From contig JAQVGY010000043.1 in the NCBI GenBank assembly GCA_028696495.1, positions 1 to 7,382 of the forward strand: DNA of 7,382 nucleotides, in the 5' to 3' direction. Source of the stretch: Atribacterota bacterium. Its GTDB lineage: Bacteria; Atribacterota; Phoenicimicrobiia; Phoenicimicrobiales; Stramentimicrobiaceae. Position numbers and translations under genes: made by a program. Every line of letters starts with the position of its first letter. Position 1 is the stretch's first letter. The notes beneath the pieces were generated by a model. It was not told the origin of the DNA and did no database searches. It saw only the letters and a program-made list of their open reading frames with translations. Below are positions 1 to 5,829 of this stretch, piece by piece.

Positions 1-76
1 ATTTATGAATACAGAATGCCTCTTTTAATTGTTATGCTCTGCCTGTACTTACTCTTCACTATAAATTGTCTTTTCT

Positions 77-130
77 TGTCATTGCGAACCTACCGCTTAA
101 CTTTTGTTAAGGGTAGGTGTGGCAATCACA
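77..130. repeat. REP/MITE-like palindromic repeat element
   Basis: The outer arms ATTGC (81-85) and GCAAT (122-126) enclose a near-perfect hairpin: CCTACC (89-94) pairs with GGTAGG (112-117), one G (95) bulges out, CTTAAC (96-101) pairs with GTTAAG (106-111), and the loop is TTTT (102-105). The edges read TGTCATTGCGA on the left and GTGGCAATCAC on the right. This resembles, from memory, a dispersed short palindrome type with a GTCATTGCGA edge and a GGCAATC edge found in many bacterial genomes. Only one copy is in this window, so repetitiveness is inferred and not shown. It lies in the gene-free 241 nt downstream of the metallopeptidase gene. No T-run follows the hairpin directly on either strand, so it is not an obvious intrinsic terminator. 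I see no gene or other signal in the rest of positions 1-210. Confidence 0.6.
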
Positions 131-210
131 TTCACTTATAACCCACAATCTTTATCTTTGTATTATAACTAAATACTATCGACTAATTTAATTCTACTAT
201 AAAAATCATG

Positions 211-240
211 GAAATAGAATAAATATTTAAAATCTATTTC
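211..240 (-). terminator. AT-rich hairpin just after the metallopeptidase stop; possible weak terminator
   Basis: GAAATAGA (211-218) and TCTATTTC (233-240) form an 8-bp perfect inverted repeat, and the spacer contains the self-complementary TAAATATTTA. On the minus strand the hairpin begins 1 nt after the TGA stop (242-244), and a TTTTT run follows a few bases beyond the stem. Position and T-run suit the end of a transcript. The stem is almost all A/T and would be weak, so termination here is tentative. Confidence 0.35.
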
Positions 241-241
241 T

Positions 242-925
242 TCACTTTCGAATGATGATGGTCAGGATTAGCAAAATAAACAGGAAGGTTCCTATCCTTT
301 GGGCTGCCTCGATTAAATAAGTGAAAGCAGCATGCCGCAAGACGATGGCTACCATCTTAATCTCATCCCGGTCAGCAAGCCGCGCCTCCTGTAAGGTATT
401 TAAAGCACGCTTGCTGGCATTGAACTCTATTGGCAGAGAAACCAGAGAAAAAATAACCATACCTATCAGAAGGAATATCCCCATATAGACCAAAAATACA
501 TTTCTGAAAAATATGCCCCATGCAAAAACGAGAGGGCTTGATTGTCCCATAAGAGCAAGCGGCTTAGCCATTCTATTTCTTAATCTCATAGGCATAAAAC
601 CTCTTTCTTCCTGTACCGCATGTTCTACCTCATGTGCAACAATACCCAAAGAGGTTATAGAGGGTGATTCAATAATATTTTTACAGAGATGGAGTGTCCT
701 GTTTTGAGGGTTATAATAATTTAATAATTTTTTATTAGTCTGCAGCACAGGCAGATTTAATTGATAGAATGATAATAAATCCCGGACTATTTCTAACCCG
801 TTCTTCCCTTTTTTATTGGGAACCTGAAGATAATGGTAATAAACCTGTCTCAGTCTCCATTGGGCAAACCATCCTAAAAGTGCAGGAATAACAAGTAGTA
901 GGTAGATTGGCTGAAAAGTAAGCAT
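242..925 (-). CDS. yugP: YugP-family zinc-dependent membrane metallopeptidase
   Basis: This 227-residue protein has the layout of the YugP (COG2738) family of predicted neutral zinc membrane proteases. There is an N-terminal membrane helix (about 5-23), a soluble segment with the family-like pattern NYYNPQNRTLHL (about 69-80), the zinc motif HEVEH (98-102) in GIVAHEVEHAVQ, hydrophobic segments at about 131-163, the conserved LPIEFNASKRAL (164-175, whose Glu167 could be a further zinc ligand), and a C-terminal helix (about 205-226). Length is typical of the family. The ATG start is backed by AGGTGAG (934-940) 8 nt upstream. The HExxH motif carries Glu at the fourth place, where most relatives I recall have Gly (HEVGH or HEAGH). 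It is the last gene of the minus-strand row, 139 nt after the ferric-reductase-like gene. Family assignment is firm; substrates are unknown, and membrane-protein quality control is only a guess. Confidence 0.9.
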   Translation of the reverse strand: MLTFQPIYLLLVIPALLGWFAQWRLRQVYYHYLQVPNKKGKNGLEIVRDLLSFYQLNLPVLQTNKKLLNYYNPQNRTLHLCKNIIESPSITSLGIVAHEVEHAVQEERGFMPMRLRNRMAKPLALMGQSSPLVFAWGIFFRNVFLVYMGIFLLIGMVIFSLVSLPIEFNASKRALNTLQEARLADRDEIKMVAIVLRHAAFTYLIEAAQRIGTFLFILLILTIIIRK

Positions 926-1064
926 AGATTATTCTCACCTCTGCTATCAAGCTTAATAATACTCTAATATTACTGTTTACTCTTCCTCAATTATTTATTA
1001 TCAGTTCAAAAGAGTAGCTGCCATTGCAGGTATTGGCTCTAAAAAAGCATAACATAGGAAAAAA

Positions 1065-1688
1065 TTATTCTGATGCCTTCTTAATATTCTGATATCTTTT
1101 ATAGAAAAAGATTATGATGATTATTGCGACCATTATAATAATTTGAGAAAACATTATCCGGTTATCCGAATCACTGCCCCTTAAAATACCATGAATTGCT
1201 GAAAGAAGAAAAGCCGGGTAAAGCAAGTAGTGGATGTATTTCCAGTATTTTTTTATATTTTTCCTTAATATTGCTACTATTACTGCAAAATAGATTAAAT
1301 ATAAAGCAAAGCGACCGCCCTCAGTTAAAAAGGCATTCCAGGAATCAAATTTGGGAATAAATACACTGCCAGTCCCAAAATTCACCGCTACTATTACTGG
1401 ATGTATACTTATCAATACTAAACTGATAGCTGCAAAAAAATGGTGTATCTTTAGATAGTTTATCCCAAAAATTTTTTTACTCTCCTTTATCATTAAACTT
1501 AAGAGAATGGTAATAAAAAGAGAGGTTAGACCGGTCAAGCCAACAATACGACGGATGAATTGTAAAACATTGCCAAATCCATCTACAAAAGCAACGGCAA
1601 TTGGAATAAGATAGAGAACAAGGAATAATAGGTAGAAGAAAAAACGCATTTTTGCCCATTTGTTAATCTGCTGTTCATCTTTTAACAT
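1065..1688 (-). CDS. ferric-reductase-like transmembrane haem protein (stand-alone membrane domain)
   Basis: This 207-residue integral membrane protein has about six helices (about 15-37, 47-67, 80-104, 126-142, 152-169, 177-196). Two helices carry histidine pairs spaced as in bis-haem ferric reductase / NADPH oxidase / MsrQ membrane domains (Pfam Ferric_reduct type): His83 (or His82) with His96, and His153 with His166, each 13 apart. The stretch YWKYIHYLLYP followed by IHGILRGSD is typical of this family. It probably binds two b haems and moves electrons across the membrane. It lacks the FAD and NAD(P)H domains of full reductases and no MsrP-like partner gene is visible, so its donor and acceptor are unknown. 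I chose the ATG at 1686-1688: AAGGAG (1695-1700) lies 6 nt upstream. An in-frame ATG at 1757 would add 23 residues, mostly from A-rich untranslated sequence, and would bury that site. Confidence 0.82.
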   Translation of the reverse strand: MLKDEQQINKWAKMRFFFYLLFLVLYLIPIAVAFVDGFGNVLQFIRRIVGLTGLTSLFITILLSLMIKESKKIFGINYLKIHHFFAAISLVLISIHPVIVAVNFGTGSVFIPKFDSWNAFLTEGGRFALYLIYFAVIVAILRKNIKKYWKYIHYLLYPAFLLSAIHGILRGSDSDNRIMFSQIIIMVAIIIIIFFYKRYQNIKKASE

Positions 1689-1694
1689 ACTCTG

Positions 1695-1700
1695 CTCCTT
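1695..1700 (-). promoter_or_regulatory. ribosome binding site that fixes the ferric-reductase-like start
   Basis: AAGGAG on the minus strand lies 6 nt before the ATG at 1688. It favours the 207-residue product over the longer reading frame that opens at 1757, which would run through this site and an adjacent A-tract. The 102-nt gap behind it shows only weak promoter-like hexamers, such as TTGAAT and TAAAAA 17 nt apart, so a promoter here is unproven. Confidence 0.75.
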
Positions 1701-1790
1701 TTTTTTCTTAAAATTGAAAAAAATAATATTTTTACTCTTATAATTGCAGAGATTCAAAACATGTTAGCAGAAAAAGTGTGAATATAAAAT

Positions 1791-3005
1791 TTAATAATTT
1801 TCATATATGTATTCTATAATCTGGTTTTCCCATAATTTTGGGTCGTTCTTTTCACCTCGAAAATTATTCTCCATTAAAGAGAAGACAATATTCCGTCCAC
1901 CCTTAGTCTGAAATATGCCAGCCAGGCCGGAAGCGGCAGGCAAACTACCCGTTTTAGCCCATAAAGGAAAGGGAAATCTATTCTTTATAGTACCCTTTTC
2001 TTCAATACTGGCAAAAAAACTGAGTATATCAGAGCCATATTTTTGATAAAGAAAAGAGATAGCCTCAACTATCTGAGCAGGTGTTAGTAAATTGTATTCA
2101 GAGAGGCCACAGCCATCCACAATAAAATAATCTTCTCCCCATTCCATATCGAGTAATTCCTGCAGCAATTCTGAAAATACTATAATAGACTGTTCTATGG
2201 TTGAAATTTGCTCCTTATTTATACATAGCGGAAGGGTGCGAAAGATAATTTCCGAGCTTTGATTATCACTCATTTTCATCATCTCTATTAGAATATTATC
2301 AAGAGGAACAGAATAGTGAATTGACTTAACTTTAATATCTTTCTTAACCTGCTCAACTTTTATCCCTCCCTTAATCTGAACTCCCATTCTCAATAATTCC
2401 TTAAAAAATACTTCTCCCCAGGCAAGGGTCATAGCATTACAATAGGAAATATGTTTTTCATTTGCACTATATCCTTTAAGAACAAGGGCACCTAATAGAG
2501 GATTTTTATCATCCCACATCCATCCTCTGCCTAAAAATTCTTCTTTTTGAAATGTTAAATCATCGAGGACCAAATCCCCATTAATCTGCTTAATATGGTA
2601 TTTATTCACCAGGTTCTGGACAATTTCTCTTATCATCTCCGGTGAATGGGTCGGGTCTCCGCTACCTTTAACATAAAGAGAACTATCTATTATTCCCGGA
2701 GTGGTACTGGAAAAATAAAAATAAGTAGGATAACGGTAATCCCCACCTATGACTTCCAATCCAGCCAGTAAGGTAAATATTTTTACCAGAGAAGCAGGTG
2801 TAAAAAGCTTATCCTGATTATGTGAGAGCAATAGCTGTCCGCTGTCAAGGTCTTCAATTAAAATACCGGTAAATCCATTGAATTGTTCAATGTTTTCCTC
2901 TATTGACGATTGGCTCAATACTGGAGTTAATAACATGCCGAAAATTATAATTATGGTAATAAAAAATATCGTAGTGGTTTTCTTGAACTTGAACAATTTT
3001 ATCAA
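1791..3005 (-). CDS. dacB: D-alanyl-D-alanine carboxypeptidase/endopeptidase, PBP4 (S13) family, compact form
   Basis: This 404-residue exported serine peptidase trims or cuts peptide cross-links in peptidoglycan. A basic N-terminus and hydrophobic core (about 11-30) form a Sec signal peptide, with cleavage probably just after residue 31. The penicillin-binding motifs are complete and in order: SLVK (Ser72 nucleophile, Lys75), SDN (246-248) and KTGS (351-354). Family marks include GSGDPT (114-119), GWMWDD (161-166) and DGCGLS (297-302; the usual form is DGSGLS). SxxK and SxN are 174 residues apart, against about 244 in E. coli PBP4 as I recall it, and the loss falls after GWMWDD, so part of the inserted domain is reduced. 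The start is TTG at 3003-3005, 1 nt past the stop of the upstream flavoprotein gene. The next in-frame ATG (residue 24) would split the signal peptide. Tight spacing suggests co-transcription, perhaps translational coupling. Confidence 0.92.
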   Translation of the reverse strand: MIKLFKFKKTTTIFFITIIIIFGMLLTPVLSQSSIEENIEQFNGFTGILIEDLDSGQLLLSHNQDKLFTPASLVKIFTLLAGLEVIGGDYRYPTYFYFSSTTPGIIDSSLYVKGSGDPTHSPEMIREIVQNLVNKYHIKQINGDLVLDDLTFQKEEFLGRGWMWDDKNPLLGALVLKGYSANEKHISYCNAMTLAWGEVFFKELLRMGVQIKGGIKVEQVKKDIKVKSIHYSVPLDNILIEMMKMSDNQSSEIIFRTLPLCINKEQISTIEQSIIVFSELLQELLDMEWGEDYFIVDGCGLSEYNLLTPAQIVEAISFLYQKYGSDILSFFASIEEKGTIKNRFPFPLWAKTGSLPAASGLAGIFQTKGGRNIVFSLMENNFRGEKNDPKLWENQIIEYIYENY

Positions 3006-3006
3006 T

Positions 3007-4287
3007 TTATTTTACTCTCTCTGCCTTTTTAGCTGCATTCTCTCCGGCTAAATAACCGGTGCTCCAGCATTGTAGTAGATTATACCCTCCTGAAGGACCA
3101 TCTAAATTCAAGATTTCTCCGGCTAAATAGAGGTTTTCTATCTTTTTAGAAGCCATAGTATCAGGGTTAACCTCTCTTAAAGATACTCCTCCTGAGGTAA
3201 CCATAGCCCAGGGGAATCCCAATAATTCAGTAGGGGTTAGTTCCAGCTCTTTCAAGAGATGTAGCAATCTTTTTCTTTCTTCCCTGGTAATATAGTCCAC
3301 CCTCTTCTCCTCTTCTATATCAGACAATTGTATTATTACCGGTATTAAAGAAGCGGGTAGCAATTTTGATAATGTATTTTTAAATATACGACCCTTAAAT
3401 TCTTGAAAATCTCTCTTAATCCTTTCTTCCAACTTTTGAAAATCTAAAGCGGGTTTTAAATCAAGCAAAAGTTTGACATTTCCCTTTTTTAAATATTTAT
3501 CGATGCTTTTGCTCATATCCATCACTATCGGTCCGCTGATGCCAAAATGAGTAAAGAGCATTTCACCAAAGCGTTCATCACGTTTCTTTCCTTCCTGGTA
3601 TAGTTGTAATGAAACATTTTTTAAGGTTAAACCCTGTAACTCTTTTACCCATTTTTCAGATACTTTAACCGGGTTTAATGCCGGTGTTGGGTTAATGATG
3701 GTGTGTCCAAACTTTTCTGCCCAGCGATAGCCATCACCACTTGAGCCGGTTTGGGGATATGATTTGCCACCGGTAGAAAGGATTATCTTTTCTGTAAATA
3801 ATTCTCCCCCGCTATGGATTATTTTAAATATTCGAGGAACATCTTTTATTGCCTCAATATCGTTGACTTTTGAATTACAAAGGACCTCTACCTTTCCCCC
3901 TGCCAGATATCCCATCAATACCCGTAAAACATCTCGTGCATCCCCGTCCCTGGGAAAAACACGATTTCCCCGCTCTACCTGCCAGAGAAGACCGCGGGAC
4001 TGAAAAAAATCCAATACCTCACTCACTCCAAAATGTCCCAGTGCACTATAAAGAAAGCGGCCATCTTTGCCAAATTTTTCAACTAATTTTGTATTATCAA
4101 ATTCATAATGTGTAAAATTGCAGCGGCTTTTGCCGGTAATTAACAGTTTTTTCCCTAAAGAATCATTTTTCTCCAGTAAAACTACTCTGGCTCCCAGTTC
4201 TGCTGCCCGACCGGCAGAAATCATACCAGCCGGACCACCTCCCAATACCGCTATATCAAAACTAATCTTTCTTTTAGTTATCATCAC
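3007..4287 (-). CDS. HI0933/YhiN-family FAD-dependent oxidoreductase (aminoacetone oxidase/BaiN-like)
   Basis: This 426-residue soluble flavoprotein is full length for the HI0933-like family. The N-terminal FAD Rossmann motif GGGPAG (16-21) is followed by the acidic strand end VVLLEK (35-40) and the family hallmark GKKLLITGKSRCNFTH (45-60). Further family blocks are STGGKSYPQTGSSGDGY (171-187), GEMLFTHFGISGP (241-253), VTSGGVSLREV (363-373), and the C-terminal FAD-contact block LAGEILNLDGPSGGYNLLQ (388-406). Members are annotated variously as aminoacetone oxidase, BaiN or YhiN, and the reaction is generally not settled, so I give no substrate. The first codon is GTG (4285-4287) directly followed by ATG (4282-4284); either could be used, and neither has a clear Shine-Dalgarno site. 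It lies 57 nt after the NADH-oxidase-like gene and 1 nt before the PBP4-type gene. I see no functional link to peptidoglycan, so the pairing may be operon packing. Confidence 0.9.
   Translation of the reverse strand: MMITKRKISFDIAVLGGGPAGMISAGRAAELGARVVLLEKNDSLGKKLLITGKSRCNFTHYEFDNTKLVEKFGKDGRFLYSALGHFGVSEVLDFFQSRGLLWQVERGNRVFPRDGDARDVLRVLMGYLAGGKVEVLCNSKVNDIEAIKDVPRIFKIIHSGGELFTEKIILSTGGKSYPQTGSSGDGYRWAEKFGHTIINPTPALNPVKVSEKWVKELQGLTLKNVSLQLYQEGKKRDERFGEMLFTHFGISGPIVMDMSKSIDKYLKKGNVKLLLDLKPALDFQKLEERIKRDFQEFKGRIFKNTLSKLLPASLIPVIIQLSDIEEEKRVDYITREERKRLLHLLKELELTPTELLGFPWAMVTSGGVSLREVNPDTMASKKIENLYLAGEILNLDGPSGGYNLLQCWSTGYLAGENAAKKAERVK
3015..3021 (-). promoter_or_regulatory. ribosome binding site supporting the TTG start of the PBP4-type gene
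   Basis: GAGAGAG on the minus strand lies 9 nt before the TTG at 3005, inside the last codons of the upstream flavoprotein gene. It is a modest match to the anti-Shine-Dalgarno sequence but well placed. With a complete signal peptide beginning at this codon, it supports the non-ATG start. Confidence 0.55.
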
Positions 4288-4344
4288 TATTTGTTATTTG
4301 CTTATTTTTAAGCTAAACCAGCCCTTCTCTTTCAAAAATTATCT

Positions 4345-5694
4345 CTAATCACTGCCACTCAAGGGTAAAACTGCTTTACAGGCAGCATTCACAATGGGGT
4401 AGGCAATGGGCGATGAAGTTAATGCGGGATGAGTACCCATCTGGAACAATACAATATCATTGGCGGTCATCCTATGGGATATACAAGCACTTATTACATT
4501 GAGCATCTCACCGGTTGATTTGCCACCAGAGGCTGCGCCACCCAGGATGATTCCATTATTTTTGCCAAACATCAATTTAACCTTTAACATTGTTGAATTG
4601 GGCATTCCTCCTGGATGAGTATCAGGGGCAGAAGCCTCCCCTATGACCACCTGCATTCCATTTGCCTTAGCCGCTCTCTCGGTTAATCCGGCAACACCAA
4701 AGGCTCTATCATTGATAATTGTAGCAAACACACTGATAACACCGCTATTATGGTGTACGGGAGAAAATAGATTGGCTCCTGCAATACGGGCTTCAGCTGT
4801 GGCAACAGACGCGAGCATTACTGCCGAAGGTTTCCCATCAAAAAAAGACTCTTTGGTACAGCAGTCACCACAAGCAAAGATATCTTTGTCAGTAAAAGTT
4901 CTCATAAACCTATCTACTTTAATCCCATTTCTATAGCCTAATTCTATTCTTGCCTCTTCTGCCAATGTGCTATTAGGTGCACTGCCAATTCCCAGTATAA
5001 CAACATCTGCCTTTATCTTTTCTCCGCTGGATAGTTCTACCTCTTCCACATTATCATTGCCACGGATTGCAATAACCTGTTCGTTCTTGTATATCTTTAC
5101 TCCTGCCTCGGCTAATTTTTTCTCTGCATCATCACAGAATTCGTCATCCATAGCTATTTTCAAGCAATATTCCTGCATCTCAACCACTGTCACTTTAACA
5201 CCTGGATTCTTCCTGCATTCATCAGCAAATTCTACACCAATAAACCCCCCGCCTATAATCACAATGTTTTTTGCTTCACGAACCTTATCGAGAACATCTC
5301 TCAGATAATCAAATTCCTTTCTAACCGGAAAGACATTCTCCTTTTCCACTCCAGGTATGTCTGGAATAATGGGTAAAGAACCGGTAGCAAAAACCAATTT
5401 GTCGTACTGAAGCTGTTCATGGTTTTTCAGATTAATAATTTTTTTCTCTCTGTCTACAGAGACCGCTTCATCTTTAATCAATTCAATTCCATTACTCTCC
5501 AGGAGTCCATCTGGGATAACATTATTTTCAGGTCCTCCAACCGTACCAAAGATATAAGGAATTCCACAGGGGATAAGGATGGTACCCTCTTTTCTTACCA
5601 GTACAACTTTCTTATCAGGATAATGTCGCTGGCAACTGATTCCAGCAGTAATACCTGACAAGCCACCTAAAATAACTACATCTGCCTTTTTCAT
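4345..5694 (-). CDS. FAD/NAD(P)H-dependent oxidoreductase, NADH oxidase / CoA-disulfide reductase family
   Basis: This 449-residue class of flavoprotein uses NAD(P)H to reduce oxygen, CoA disulfide, polysulfide or similar acceptors. The N-terminal FAD fold (4-36) leads to the redox-active-cysteine motif IPCGIPYIFG (Cys43), which matches the single-Cys CoADR/Nox type and not the CxxxxC of glutathione reductases. ATGSLP (103-108) closes the first FAD segment; GGGFIG (148-153) is the NAD(P)H Rossmann motif; DIFACGDC (271-278) is the second FAD motif; and about 320-449 is the dimerisation domain, ending in HPALTSSPIAYPIVNAA. The first glycine motif is odd: it reads GGLSG (10-14) where GxGxxG is expected, one residue short. 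GGAGG (5704-5708) lies 9 nt before the ATG. A strong promoter candidate lies 5' of it, so it probably starts a transcription unit with the two genes after it. The exact acceptor cannot be told from sequence. Confidence 0.88.
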   Translation of the reverse strand: MKKADVVILGGLSGITAGISCQRHYPDKKVVLVRKEGTILIPCGIPYIFGTVGGPENNVIPDGLLESNGIELIKDEAVSVDREKKIINLKNHEQLQYDKLVFATGSLPIIPDIPGVEKENVFPVRKEFDYLRDVLDKVREAKNIVIIGGGFIGVEFADECRKNPGVKVTVVEMQEYCLKIAMDDEFCDDAEKKLAEAGVKIYKNEQVIAIRGNDNVEEVELSSGEKIKADVVILGIGSAPNSTLAEEARIELGYRNGIKVDRFMRTFTDKDIFACGDCCTKESFFDGKPSAVMLASVATAEARIAGANLFSPVHHNSGVISVFATIINDRAFGVAGLTERAAKANGMQVVIGEASAPDTHPGGMPNSTMLKVKLMFGKNNGIILGGAASGGKSTGEMLNVISACISHRMTANDIVLFQMGTHPALTSSPIAYPIVNAACKAVLPLSGSD

Positions 5695-5730
5695 GATGCT
5701 TTTCCTCCCTAATTTAGAAATAATATTTAA

Positions 5731-5759
5731 ATTTTATCAATTTTCTAATATTTTGTAAA
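5731..5759 (-). promoter_or_regulatory. sigma-70-type promoter for the NADH-oxidase-like gene
   Basis: On the minus strand, -35 TTTACA (5754-5759) and -10 TAAAAT (5731-5736) are separated by exactly 17 nt. A TG one base before the -10 (TGATAAAAT) gives an extended -10. Each hexamer matches consensus at five of six places. Predicted transcription start is near 5724, leaving a leader of about 30 nt that contains the GGAGG ribosome site. The perfect 10-bp palindrome GTAAATTTAC (5755-5764) overlaps the -35 and could be an operator or chance in AT-rich DNA. A second, poorer promoter-like pair lies upstream in the same gap (TTTAAA and TACAAT, 18 nt apart). I see no convincing terminator for the permease gene in this gap, so read-through is possible. 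Confidence 0.55.
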
Positions 5760-5829
5760 TTTACCGGCTAATGATTTTCCCCCGTTAAAATTTATTGTAC
5801 ACTCTTTTTGTAGGCTTTTTAAAGGACAA

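Noticed and set aside
1008..1040. Hairpin with a short T-run between the ferric-reductase-like and metallopeptidase genes
   Set aside because: The core is only CTGC/GCAG with an AATG loop. Extending it to AGAG/CTCT requires a C-C mismatch and a 4-nt bulge, and only four T residues run from the stem end, so terminator function is not supported.
1689..1757. N-terminal extension of the ferric-reductase-like protein from an ATG at 1757
   Set aside because: The extra 23 residues come from A-rich leader DNA and overlap the AAGGAG site that correctly serves the ATG at 1688.
4967..5308. A 113-codon open frame on the plus strand opposite the NADH-oxidase-like gene
   Set aside because: It is antisense to a well-conserved coding region; the Ser/Thr-rich composition is what the reverse strand of such a gene gives, and no domain is visible. 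The same holds for the other plus-strand frames in the window.
5695..5829. Possible riboswitch or Rex/FNR box before the NADH-oxidase-like gene
   Set aside because: The gap is AT-rich with no conserved riboswitch core. TTGAT occurs as a single half-site only, and no TTGTGA-type inverted repeat is present.
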